Part shown: one piece after another, positions 9,529-18,253 of the stretch
How positions within the stretch are numbered: the first letter of the stretch is position 1
Layout of the letters: each line of letters starts with the position of its first letter
From: JBAZUK01 sp041661445
GTDB taxonomy: Bacteria; Chlamydiota; Chlamydiia; Chlamydiales; SM23-39
Length of the DNA: 64,000 nt
Assembly (NCBI GenBank): GCA_041661445.1
Contig: JBAZUK010000003.1
Span: 1 to 64,000, forward strand
Reading direction: 5' to 3'
Made by a program: the position numbers and the translations under genes
Notes under the pieces: model-generated
The model's input: only the letters and a program-made list of their open reading frames with translations
What the model was told of the DNA's origin: nothing
Databases searched by the model: none

Positions 9529-10410
9529 CTAAAATGAAGCTAGAATTGAGTCCATAATATGATTTTTTTTTGTATAAACCCATTTTGGCGCTACAATATC
9601 TTTGGGGTACCCGCTGCCGACGGTTCTGTGAATTATGCATTTCTGCGGCAAAATATCTATGAAATCCTTGGCAATTTTAATATAGCTTTCTAAGTCTAAA
9701 GGCTTCCATTTTTTTTCTTTGTACATAGAAGCGAGCTTTGTATTCTTCAAGGCAATTAAAAGATGCAGTTTAACCCCATCAACCTGATATCTAGACAAAC
9801 ATTTGGCAGTTTGAAGCATGTCCTGAATTGATTCGCCGGGCAAACCTAAAATCACATGAGTGCACAAATGAATGTCTGTATTTTTTATAAGTTTACAAGC
9901 TTTTACAAAATCTTCATGAGTTTCCTGGCGGTTAATCAATTGCAAGGTCTTATCATGAGCCGACTGCATACCTAGTTCTATAGAAACAAACGGCAAATAT
10001 TTTTTATAAGATGCAATTAGATCGATTTTTTCTTCATCTAGACAATCGGCCCTTGTAGAAACAGCTAATCCGACAATATCCGGATGAGAAGAAATCGCCT
10101 CATCATATATTTTTTTCAAGTTTTCAACTTTTGCATAAGTATTCGAAAATGACTGAAAATAACAAATAAATTTTTTAGCTGAATATCTTGATCTTCTAAC
10201 TTCTATGTTTTTAAATATTTGCTCTCGAATAGATGTTTTTTTTGAATGAACCCTAGATGATGAGCCAAATTCATCACAGTAAATGCAGCCTTCAAAGCCT
10301 TTTGTCCCATCTCTATTGGGACATGTAAAGTTAGCATCAACAGATACTTTATAGACTTTACATGAAAAAATTTGTTGTAAATACTCGTTAAAAGTTAAAT
10401 GTTGGGCCAT
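9529..10410 (-). CDS. Radical-SAM protein of the YhcC family
   Basis: The 293-residue protein matches the TIGR01212/YhcC family: it has the unusual cluster motif CPNRDGTKGFEGCIYC near residue 30, in which the Fe-S cysteines are spread wider than in normal radical-SAM enzymes, then a long elongator-protein-like barrel with VILGLPGES. The C-terminus has the family pattern of His and Arg (IIHRTVGSG). The exact substrate of this family is not settled. It is a single gene, divergent from the alpha/beta hydrolase. Confidence 0.9.
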   Translation of the reverse strand: MAQHLTFNEYLQQIFSCKVYKVSVDANFTCPNRDGTKGFEGCIYCDEFGSSSRVHSKKTSIREQIFKNIEVRRSRYSAKKFICYFQSFSNTYAKVENLKKIYDEAISSHPDIVGLAVSTRADCLDEEKIDLIASYKKYLPFVSIELGMQSAHDKTLQLINRQETHEDFVKACKLIKNTDIHLCTHVILGLPGESIQDMLQTAKCLSRYQVDGVKLHLLIALKNTKLASMYKEKKWKPLDLESYIKIAKDFIDILPQKCIIHRTVGSGYPKDIVAPKWVYTKKNHIMDSILASF

Positions 10411-10506
10411 CTTTTAATTCAATTAATTCTATGGTTATATTATAATGAAGGTTTAGTTTAATTTTAACTTAATGCTTCAAAAAAGCATTTAATTTTAGGT
10501 CCTGCA

Positions 10507-11436
10507 GTGAAGAAAAAGAAAATATACATAATAGTTGTCTTGTTTTTGGCATTGTCTTTCGGAACTTACAGTTTTTTACCGGAATTTCTAGTTCAGCATC
10601 ATAACACATCAGCTTTAAAAAATCTTAATTTGGAAATTAAAAAAATTAATTACGACAACGATTTTTTTGAATATGTCGAAGGTGGAAACACTAACCGCGA
10701 GTGTATAGTTTTAGTTCATGGATTTCAGTCATCTAAAAATTTTTGGGTTCCTTATATAAGAGAGTTTTCTAAAAACTATTCTATTATTGCATTAGATCTT
10801 CCCGGTCACGGCAACAGCTCAAGGCCCAAAAATCAAAAATACGATCTTCAATCAATAACCGATGCCTTTTCAAAATTTATTGAATTAAAAAAAATAGAAA
10901 AATTTCATTTGATCGGCACTTCTTTAGGCGGCGGCATTGCAACAGTTTATACATATAATCATCCTGAAAAAGTAAAAAGTCTGATTTTGATCAATCCTTT
11001 AGGAATAGATCATGTAAAGAAAAGCGAACTGCAAAATTTATTAGCTGAAGGGAAAAACCTTTTCTTTCCAAATAATTTAAAAGAGTTTGATGAGATGGCT
11101 TTTTATATTTCCGGAAAATCTTTAAATTTGAGTATATTCATAAAAAATCATATTTTAAACCAGATGATAAGTAAATATTCTTTTTTTAAAGATGCATTTA
11201 ATCAGCTGCTGACAAAAACCAAACCTGTAGATAATCTTTTGCCAAAAATTTCTACTCCGACTTTAATATTAATTGGAAAAAAGGACAGGATCATTCTTCC
11301 CGAAACTTATGAAGATTTCGTTAAATTTATGCCGAACATCAAGCCAATCAGATTAGAAAACGGGAATCATGTTCTTGTAGACGAAAATTTGGATATCGCT
11401 TTAAAAGAGATCAATTTATTTTTAAACAGCAATTGA
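10507..11436 (+). CDS. Membrane-anchored alpha/beta hydrolase
   Basis: An N-terminal hydrophobic segment (residues 5-24) acts as a signal anchor. The fold follows: oxyanion HG in LVHGFQSS, the nucleophile elbow GTSLGGG with Ser at about 139, the acid in IGKKDRIILPE and the His in GNHVLVDE. The likely job is ester or lipid hydrolysis at the inner membrane or periplasm; the substrate cannot be told. The start is GTG. The 3' end overlaps the convergent PQ-loop gene by 15 bases. Confidence 0.88.
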   Translation: MKKKKIYIIVVLFLALSFGTYSFLPEFLVQHHNTSALKNLNLEIKKINYDNDFFEYVEGGNTNRECIVLVHGFQSSKNFWVPYIREFSKNYSIIALDLPGHGNSSRPKNQKYDLQSITDAFSKFIELKKIEKFHLIGTSLGGGIATVYTYNHPEKVKSLILINPLGIDHVKKSELQNLLAEGKNLFFPNNLKEFDEMAFYISGKSLNLSIFIKNHILNQMISKYSFFKDAFNQLLTKTKPVDNLLPKISTPTLILIGKKDRIILPETYEDFVKFMPNIKPIRLENGNHVLVDENLDIALKEINLFLNSN

Positions 11437-11679
11437 TCTTTTATTTCTATAAAACAAAAAAAGATCTGCTGACACTAATAGGCTGTTAAAAACATAAAGA
11501 TAAATTACCGAGTCAAAATTGTAGAAAGTTTTATAAGTGATTCCAGATAGATAACCAAATAAAATAATTAATAAAAAAGCAAAACTTTTGCCTTTATTTG
11601 ATCTGGTTTTATAAGATTTATAAACAGAAAAAGGCCAAGCCGCACCAAAGCAAACCAGCATCATAACTTCAAATATCAT
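11422..11679 (-). CDS. Small PQ-loop / SemiSWEET-like membrane protein
   Basis: This 85-residue protein has three hydrophobic helices with the pattern AAWPFSVYKSYKTRSNKGKS after the first, close to the PQ-loop signature of bacterial SemiSWEET half-transporters. Those dimerise to move small sugars or other solutes. It overlaps the upstream chorismate mutase gene by 11 bases, with a GGAAGAG ribosome site, so it is the third gene of an operon. Substrate is unknown. Confidence 0.75.
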   Translation of the reverse strand: MIFEVMMLVCFGAAWPFSVYKSYKTRSNKGKSFAFLLIILFGYLSGITYKTFYNFDSVIYLYVFNSLLVSADLFLFYRNKRSIAV

Positions 11680-11902
11680 TATTCTCTTCCTGAACCTTTT
11701 TGGAGTTTTTAAAAATTGTCATATATATATCTTTTATATATTGAGAATGAATTTTTGCTAGTATTTCTTTTTCTCTATTTTCATCTGCCGTTTGTTTTTT
11801 GAATTTTCTAACTTCTTTTGCTATTTTTAATCTTTTTTCCAAAAGATCAATTATCTGATCATCAATAGTATCTATTTGTTTTCTAAGATCAATTAGGCTC
11901 AT
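11669..11902 (-). CDS. Chorismate mutase, AroQ type
   Basis: Residues show the AroQ helical pattern: LRKQIDTIDDQIIDLLEKRL then AKEVRKFKK, followed by Arg/Glu (ENREKEIL). This small monofunctional enzyme turns chorismate into prephenate. I chose the ATG at 11902 (77 residues); an earlier in-frame start at 11929 adds nine residues. The start lies inside the end of the U32 gene (14-base overlap). The overlap with a U32 protein is notable because some U32 proteins use prephenate for RNA hydroxylation. Confidence 0.88.
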   Translation of the reverse strand: MSLIDLRKQIDTIDDQIIDLLEKRLKIAKEVRKFKKQTADENREKEILAKIHSQYIKDIYMTIFKNSKKVQEENNDI

Positions 11903-13133
11903 TTTTTTCAAGTTTGTACAATTTGTCATTTTTTCTAATTTTTTGATTTATTTTTATGGCAATCAATTCACCTTTATAAGCTATTGAAACATCTTTATCT
12001 GTACGTAGAGACTCAACTTTTGTCTTTATAATCCCGGTTGTAGGGCCGATAATTATTATCTCATCATCGATTTTTAAATCATGGGAATGAAGCAAAAACT
12101 CAGCAACATTAATTTGTGAAAAATAGTTAGTTGCTTTTCCAATATATGTTTTTTTAACCTGAGACTGAGAGCCATGAGAAGAACACCAAATGTCGCTTTG
12201 ATTATTCAAATAATAGCCTCCATGCCAGAAGTCCCTGTTGTATACCCTGGATAATTCATTAAGCCATCGTTCAATTTCTTCTTTTGTATATTTATTTGAA
12301 TAAATACTCTCTAGCGCTTCCTTATAGCATTTTGTTGTCGTAAATACATAATCCGGCTTTCTCGCTCTTCCCTCAATCTTTAAGAGACTCGCTCCAGCAT
12401 CGATCAGCTTATCTAAGTTAGCTATCGTACAAAGATCCTTAGGCGACATTATATGCGAATTTTCCAATAAAATTTCTTTATTGGTTTCTTCTTCGGTAAC
12501 TATATATTTTCTTCTGCACGCCTGAAGACATTCTCCGCGATTGGCAGATTTGTTATATTGATGAAGAGATAAATAACACTTGCCTGATATTGCCATGCAC
12601 AGAGCGCCATGCACAAAGAGTTCGATCTCGATTAATTTATTAGAAGGCCCCTTTATATTTTCTTTTTCAATGACATCGGCAATTTCTTTTATCTGTTCAA
12701 GACTAAGTTCTCTTGCCAGTACAACAACATCAGCGAATTTTGAATAAAATCTTACAGCGTCTATATTAGAAATGTTGGCTTGGGTAGAAATATGAACTCT
12801 CAAACCCTTGCTTCTAACATATTCAACAACAGAAAAATCATGAGCAATTATCGCATCAATTCCAGATTTTTTCGCTTCATCCACGATCTTTTTCATCAAA
12901 ATGATTTCGTCATTATAGATAATAGAATTTAAAGTCAGATAAGACTCAATATTATTTTTTTTACAAAATTCAGAAACTTTCTTCAGATCATCTAATTCAA
13001 AATTATTAGACGATAAGCTTCTCATGTTAAGATTTTTTATACCAAAATAAACAGCATCGGCCTTTGCATCAATTGCAGCCTGCAAAGAATCAAAGTACCC
13101 GACAGGAGAAAGTATTCTAACTTTTTTTTTCAT
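11889..13133 (-). CDS. U32-family protein, likely RNA hydroxylase (TrhP/RlhA type)
   Basis: The 414-residue protein has the U32 signature region: ELFVHGALCMAISGKCYLS followed by SANRGECLQACRRKY, giving the conserved cysteines. U32 proteins were first called peptidases; E. coli TrhP (YegQ) and RlhA (YdcP) instead take part in hydroxylating tRNA U34 or 23S rRNA C2501, needing an Fe-S cluster and prephenate. The length and the C-terminal domain (about 330-414) are closest to the TrhP-like short form. I chose the ATG at 13133. It heads a three-gene overlapping operon with chorismate mutase. Confidence 0.85.
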   Translation of the reverse strand: MKKKVRILSPVGYFDSLQAAIDAKADAVYFGIKNLNMRSLSSNNFELDDLKKVSEFCKKNNIESYLTLNSIIYNDEIILMKKIVDEAKKSGIDAIIAHDFSVVEYVRSKGLRVHISTQANISNIDAVRFYSKFADVVVLARELSLEQIKEIADVIEKENIKGPSNKLIEIELFVHGALCMAISGKCYLSLHQYNKSANRGECLQACRRKYIVTEEETNKEILLENSHIMSPKDLCTIANLDKLIDAGASLLKIEGRARKPDYVFTTTKCYKEALESIYSNKYTKEEIERWLNELSRVYNRDFWHGGYYLNNQSDIWCSSHGSQSQVKKTYIGKATNYFSQINVAEFLLHSHDLKIDDEIIIIGPTTGIIKTKVESLRTDKDVSIAYKGELIAIKINQKIRKNDKLYKLEKNEPN

Positions 13134-13496
13134 CAGCAAAAATCATTTTAATCAGCTAAATTATAATTAAAGAAATTTAAAATACCAACTTTTTAATTAA
13201 TCTAGGCTTACTAAAATGCTTTAATTATTCTTTTTTATGAATATTAAATATTTTAATAAAAAGTTAAATCATTTGCGCTAATATTTCTTAAAATATTCAC
13301 AATATGTCGGAGCACTCATTTTATGCTTCAATTTTTTAATTTCCTTTTCACCCCAATAATTTAATTTAATAGATGTAAAATTAAATTTTTAATTTATAAA
13401 AAAATGATTTTTTTCTTATTAATTAAATAAAAAAAAATAAAATTAATTAATTAACTTCGTTATAATAGAAGACAGTTTAAAAACATAAATTAAATT
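13134..13496. other. Non-coding region between divergent genes
   Basis: No gene is visible. The 360 bases between the divergent U32 gene and the TENT5-like gene are extremely AT-rich, with long A runs near 13425-13445. The only recognisable element is a perfect -10 box near the right end (listed separately). Confidence 0.6.
13461..13466 (+). promoter_or_regulatory. Consensus -10 box upstream of the TENT5-like gene
   Basis: A perfect TATAAT lies 33 bases before the ATG at 13500. No convincing -35 box stands 16-18 bases upstream (only TAAAAT-like sequence), so it would be an up-element or -10-driven promoter. Confidence 0.45.
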
Positions 13497-13499
13497 TTG

Positions 13500-14651
13500 A
13501 TGACCCAACCAATATTTAGATATCCAGATTTTCAAAACAACCCTTCAAAATTTGCTCAGGAAGACGCTCAAAATAGCCCAAAACAAGAGCTATTTTCTCA
13601 AAACACTTTAACTAAAAGCAATATAGTCGCGCAGGTAGCTTTAGCTGATCACCAAAAGAACTTTCAGCAAGGCACATTGATTTTATCACAAAATCAAGAT
13701 AGCCATCTATACAGTTTTTCGCCGCATCCGGGATTTTTAGCGTATTTTCCCGATTCTAATTCTATCCCTGCTAAAAGCACAGATTCGCCTATCCCACTTC
13801 CAAGCATTACTGACAAGAGTGCCGATAATAGACACCACCAGCCTCCATCACTGATAAATTTATATCCAAATGACTGCCATCCAAAGGTTTCATGTAAAAA
13901 AAAATTAACAAGTGCTGAAGAAACTCAAATAAAAAAAATTTTGGATCTGAAAATTCATATTCCCTTAAACTCAAACCATTCAATGCAAACGCTTCCTTCA
14001 ACTCTTGGAAGTGTAACTATAATAAACTTTATAAAAGAATTTCAAAAAAATTTATACAATCCCTTAAATTCAAAAGATTCTTTAGTACAAGACATAAGAC
14101 TAGTCGGCAGCAGCGCTAATTGTGTTGTGCTAATGAGCCCCTCAGAAAACGAAATAAGGGATATCGACATAGTTTTTTATTTAAAATATACCCCGCTGTC
14201 CGAAGAAGAAATCAGAGCTTTTCTAGATTCCATAGCCACAATTTTTATTCATACTCTTTCAACTTTCTGTAATGCCACAGAAATCCCGGATAACGAAAAT
14301 CTTCTAATGCTGATACACAACCATTATTTAAATAATAAAAAAATTGTATTGGAAGCAGACAATCAATGGCTAATTATCGGTTTTGGGATATTAGATATTA
14401 GAATTAGCATAAAATCAAAAAGAGAATTCACATCATCGATTTATTCTAATCAAATCAGCCTGTTTGATATGAACCATTATTGTCTTCATGGTGATTTTGA
14501 AGAGGTAAGAAAACATCTGAAGGAAAAAGAATTGGTTCTTGTAAATCCATTGGAGATTCCTAATGGATTATCAAGAGTTATTTATGAACTTACAAGACAT
14601 GAAAAGTTTAATATTCAGGACATTTGCTTATTATGTGAAAAATTTTCTTGA
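13500..14651 (+). CDS. TENT5/FAM46-like nucleotidyltransferase (candidate non-canonical poly(A) polymerase)
   Basis: Residues about 1-130 are a Pro/Ser/Gln-rich, low-complexity region. From about 135 the protein follows the animal TENT5 (FAM46) family segment by segment, as judged from memory of the human proteins: the helix leading to VQDIRLVGSS (Gly 203), the metal-binding DID (Asp 221 and 223), an RW/QW strand, the third acidic residue in LDIRI (299), an IKSKREF stretch matching the TENT5 IRRQFEF stretch, then GDFEEVRKHL and NPLEIPNGL, close to TENT5 GDFEEAFDHL and NPEEIRGGG. TENT5 proteins add A tails to mRNA. The ATG at 13500 follows an in-frame TTG. The frame ends at 14651 just where TENT5 continues; see the overlapping gene. 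Confidence 0.8.
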   Translation: MTQPIFRYPDFQNNPSKFAQEDAQNSPKQELFSQNTLTKSNIVAQVALADHQKNFQQGTLILSQNQDSHLYSFSPHPGFLAYFPDSNSIPAKSTDSPIPLPSITDKSADNRHHQPPSLINLYPNDCHPKVSCKKKLTSAEETQIKKILDLKIHIPLNSNHSMQTLPSTLGSVTIINFIKEFQKNLYNPLNSKDSLVQDIRLVGSSANCVVLMSPSENEIRDIDIVFYLKYTPLSEEEIRAFLDSIATIFIHTLSTFCNATEIPDNENLLMLIHNHYLNNKKIVLEADNQWLIIGFGILDIRISIKSKREFTSSIYSNQISLFDMNHYCLHGDFEEVRKHLKEKELVLVNPLEIPNGLSRVIYELTRHEKFNIQDICLLCEKFS

Positions 14652-17600
14652 AAATAATAATATCGATGGATTTATAAATTTGCTTTCTTTTCATATTTTT
14701 AGAAGGCCTCAGGATATAAAAAAAATTCAAGTTTTTTCAATCATATTAAAAGCAGTTTGCTTATCTAAAAAAATTCAAAACAAAGATCAGATTTTGGAAA
14801 AATCAATTGCACTGTTTCATGAGAATCTATGCGGGACATCAAAAAAAAGCTATGAAGACGCCTTGAATGAAATAATATTAAAATTAATATCTTTAAAACT
14901 TTATTCAACTGCCTTTGAGTTAATTAAGATCTTTTGTTCGGAAAATCCCCAGATAGCTCTTAAATCTTACAGAAGTTTTTTATTGGAAATTGCCAGCTTG
15001 CCAACTGAGAACAATTTATATTTTTATGAATTATTAAATTTCGAAGTCCTATCCTCAAAAGAAGACTTAGAAGCTTTTTACCTTGAGTTATTTTCAAAAC
15101 TCAAGAAAATAAACAACTATCCATATATTTATCACTTAGCTAAAAAATCATTAGAGCATCAATTATTCCAAAAAAAGCATCACTTCTATTTTTTTATAAT
15201 AAAGACATTATCCTGCTGTGACGATATAAAAGTAATAGAACAAGCAATTGATTTGTTAAATAAAACTAAAAAATATTATTCCCAAAGCACATTATTAAAA
15301 ATTTATCTTTTTTTAATTGAGGCTAAAATAAAACCAGGCATCGTAGCTGTTGACCTAATAAATGAAGCTGCAAAAAACACTGATTTTTTTAAACAACCAA
15401 AAATTATCTTAAAAATACTCAATCTAATATATTCCCAAAAAGAGGATAAAGATTTATTTCAGTTTGGCATTTCCTTGTTACAAAAACTTAGAGAATCTGA
15501 AATTTTTTACAATTTATCTCAGTTTGACTTTTGTATAGTTGAAAATTATTATTCACATATTTTGTCTGCTTCAGACAGTTTAGAACTATGCACTATGATT
15601 TTGCAAGATATTAACCATCATCAATTATTAAAGAACAATAATCTTTTAAAATCTAAAGCATTAAAAATGCTTGAAAAAAACTTAGCTGTAATATCTTCCA
15701 CTAATGTAGATAACGTTTATGATTTTATAAACAATCTAATAGATTCCAACTATTTTTCGAATATTTCAAAAACAAATCAAGACAATCTGCAAAAAATTAT
15801 TTTCCCGTTAATTTTGATTTTAGCAAGCAATTGCACGCAAGAAATTTCACCTGAAAAAAGATATGAAATGATTTTAAAAATTTCAAAACTCCTTTCTTTC
15901 GCAAAGAAACAAAATGTTTTTTCTTCAAGCTTATATGAACAAACAATTCTAGAATTGTTAACAATTTGGTCTAACTCAAATTTTGATGATTTAAAAGAAT
16001 TGGCAGTTAATTATTGCATAACGGACATAAAATCAATTAAAGGACGACCATTTGAAGAAATCCAAAAAATTGTAATTGCCTTAAGTCGCATTTTTAATTC
16101 TTCAGATTCCTTGGAGCTTTTCAGCCATTTCAAAAAACTTCAAAATTGTATAATTTCATCCTTGGATAAAAAAGATGCATCTATGATTTATCTTTCATTT
16201 ATCAAAATGCTGTATAGTTTAAAGAAATCTCACAAAAAAACCTTATTCAACCAAGAATTTTTGAATCTTTTAAATTATGCAAAAAAAGAAGAAATGATTA
16301 ATGAAAAACCTTGGGAAGAATTTATCAATCATTATATTTTTTCTTATGAGCCATCGCAGGATTTTGAACTATTTGAAAAAGAATTCGCTCTATTTAACGA
16401 TATCATAGAAGATCCTTCGATCAATATTGACCAGGAAAGCGTTTTGGTTTTTTATAAAAAGTCTTATGAAAAGTTCTTAAGGATATTTCTCAACAAAGAA
16501 GATCCGACTTCCTTAAAAAAAGCTTTAGCGATCGTCCATATAAATCCAATATTCAAAAAGCAATTTTTGCTAGTTACTCTAAATGCTTTGCAAAAGCTGT
16601 CTAAAAAAGAAAACTCATCTAAAATGATCTTATCAATTATAAAGCAAACCCTTGCAGGTTTTGATAAAGAGCTTATAATTAAGAATCAAATGATTTGCCA
16701 ATCGATTCTGGAAAATCTGAAAATTTCTGATTACGATTCATTTATTGAATTTTTAGAAATTACAGAATTGTTAACTGAAAACAATGAATCGATATCACTT
16801 CCAACATCTCCTATAGAATTTCTAAGAAAAAAATTCAATTCAGCATCTTTCAGCGATGAGTTAAAACAGGAAGCCTTGATATTATTTAATATATTACAAT
16901 CTTCAAAATACTGGGAAAATAAATCTAACGCTGCTCAAAAATTTCAATTGTATGTAGATTTAGTCAAAATTTTCTCCCTCTCTCCTCTAAAAGCACCTGT
17001 TCTTGCTCAATTGCTTAAAGCAAATAGGATTAAAAGCATTTCAATCTTAGGATCTAATAAATCAAATCCTTGGATTAATTTCAATGTAGCGACATATGCA
17101 GCATTTCATGAAGTTTTATTATCCTGGTTAGGTCTTACTCAAAATTTAGCTCAGCTCAAAGAGGTGAATAGTTTTTATGATTATCTAAGAAATCATAATT
17201 TAAACAGACATGAAAATCTTTCCCAGAAATCACAAATTTTTTCTAAAACATTTGAGATCCTGATGGCAGAATATCAAAAAGAAAAACTAAATCCAACGGC
17301 AGAAAAACTAAGGGTGCTTCTGTTAGCAGAAGCCTTCATCTGCTGGTTTAGAATTTTTCAAAATATAAACTTAAAAAATGTGAAGCCGGAATCAGTTGAT
17401 GCTCTTTCGAGAATCATTACATATAATTTATGGATCCATTTTAACCAAGAAAGGTCAAAATCAATAGAGGATTTCTATCAAATTATCGATGATTTAGGTT
17501 TTACCAGATATTTAGAAGATTTCTTAAAAAAATCCTGTCATCTGGATTATCTAGAGATAATAGCAGATGAAAAAGGCACTCTTAGACCCCCGCAAATAAT

Positions 17601-17679
17601 AATTCAAACATTTATGCAACATAAATTTCCCGGGATTGTCAAAGAATATAAGTATTATTCAACCCTTTGGTCAGATTAA
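14563..17679 (+). CDS. Large all-helical repeat protein, unknown function
   Basis: The 1038-residue protein is almost entirely alpha-helical with short, irregular repeats of leucine/lysine-rich helix pairs, like alpha-solenoid scaffolds; no catalytic motif, signal peptide or membrane segment is visible. The ATG at 14563 has GGAG 7 bases upstream, but it lies 89 bases inside the TENT5-like gene in another frame. Removing one A from the 5-A run at 14638-14642 would join the two frames into one protein of about 1390 residues, and the joined sequence (CENFLENNN) reads naturally. So this may be the C-terminal part of the TENT5-like protein rather than a separate gene. Confidence 0.75.
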   Translation: MDYQELFMNLQDMKSLIFRTFAYYVKNFLENNNIDGFINLLSFHIFRRPQDIKKIQVFSIILKAVCLSKKIQNKDQILEKSIALFHENLCGTSKKSYEDALNEIILKLISLKLYSTAFELIKIFCSENPQIALKSYRSFLLEIASLPTENNLYFYELLNFEVLSSKEDLEAFYLELFSKLKKINNYPYIYHLAKKSLEHQLFQKKHHFYFFIIKTLSCCDDIKVIEQAIDLLNKTKKYYSQSTLLKIYLFLIEAKIKPGIVAVDLINEAAKNTDFFKQPKIILKILNLIYSQKEDKDLFQFGISLLQKLRESEIFYNLSQFDFCIVENYYSHILSASDSLELCTMILQDINHHQLLKNNNLLKSKALKMLEKNLAVISSTNVDNVYDFINNLIDSNYFSNISKTNQDNLQKIIFPLILILASNCTQEISPEKRYEMILKISKLLSFAKKQNVFSSSLYEQTILELLTIWSNSNFDDLKELAVNYCITDIKSIKGRPFEEIQKIVIALSRIFNSSDSLELFSHFKKLQNCIISSLDKKDASMIYLSFIKMLYSLKKSHKKTLFNQEFLNLLNYAKKEEMINEKPWEEFINHYIFSYEPSQDFELFEKEFALFNDIIEDPSINIDQESVLVFYKKSYEKFLRIFLNKEDPTSLKKALAIVHINPIFKKQFLLVTLNALQKLSKKENSSKMILSIIKQTLAGFDKELIIKNQMICQSILENLKISDYDSFIEFLEITELLTENNESISLPTSPIEFLRKKFNSASFSDELKQEALILFNILQSSKYWENKSNAAQKFQLYVDLVKIFSLSPLKAPVLAQLLKANRIKSISILGSNKSNPWINFNVATYAAFHEVLLSWLGLTQNLAQLKEVNSFYDYLRNHNLNRHENLSQKSQIFSKTFEILMAEYQKEKLNPTAEKLRVLLLAEAFICWFRIFQNINLKNVKPESVDALSRIITYNLWIHFNQERSKSIEDFYQIIDDLGFTRYLEDFLKKSCHLDYLEIIADEKGTLRPPQIIIQTFMQHKFPGIVKEYKYYSTLWSD

Positions 17680-17758
17680 AAAAAATCTATTTGTTTTTTT
17701 GTAGACAACTATTAAAATTAACTATTAAATGAAAAAAAATGAAAGGAGTATTTTTTTT

Positions 17759-18253
17759 ATGGGAAAACAAGCAAAAGCAATTATTTCTCTTGATGTTAAA
17801 ACAGTTATTAATGACCTTAATAAGGCACTTGCAGATGAATTTTTAGCAGCACATCAGTACTGGATCGGATCTAAACTGGTAAAAGGTTATTTTAGAAAAA
17901 CAGTTCAAGAAGAATTACAAGAACATTCTAAAGAAGAACAAAAACACGCTGAAATGATCATTGATAGAATACTTCAGTTAGATGGGACCCCTGTTATTGA
18001 TCCGAAAGATTGGTATAAACTTTCAAATTGTGGTTATTTACCTCCAAAAGATCCTAATTCAATCGCTCTTTTAAAACAAAATCTTCAAGGAGAAAGATGC
18101 GCTATTCAAGTTTACAGCAAGATGTTAAAAAAATTACAAAATAAAGATGAGATCACATTTTTCATGATCCATGACATTCTACAAGAAGAAGAAGATCATG
18201 AATTTGATCTAGAAACAATCTTAGAAGATATCGAACTATCCCAAAAAGATTAA
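17759..18253 (+). CDS. Ferritin-like / Dps-bacterioferritin family protein
   Basis: The 164-residue four-helix protein has the di-iron pattern of ferritin-like proteins: Glu in the ADEFLAAHQYW helix, EEQKHAE in the second, GERCAIQVYSK in the third and EEEDHEFDLE in the fourth. It probably stores iron or removes peroxide. I chose the ATG at 17759 because AAAGGAG lies 10 bases before it; an earlier in-frame ATG at 17729 has no such site. It is a single gene. Confidence 0.9.
   Translation: MGKQAKAIISLDVKTVINDLNKALADEFLAAHQYWIGSKLVKGYFRKTVQEELQEHSKEEQKHAEMIIDRILQLDGTPVIDPKDWYKLSNCGYLPPKDPNSIALLKQNLQGERCAIQVYSKMLKKLQNKDEITFFMIHDILQEEEDHEFDLETILEDIELSQKD

Noticed and set aside
13134..13496. CRISPR or repeat array in the AT-rich gap
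   Set aside because: The repeated TTAATTAA-like strings have no regular spacing or unique spacers.
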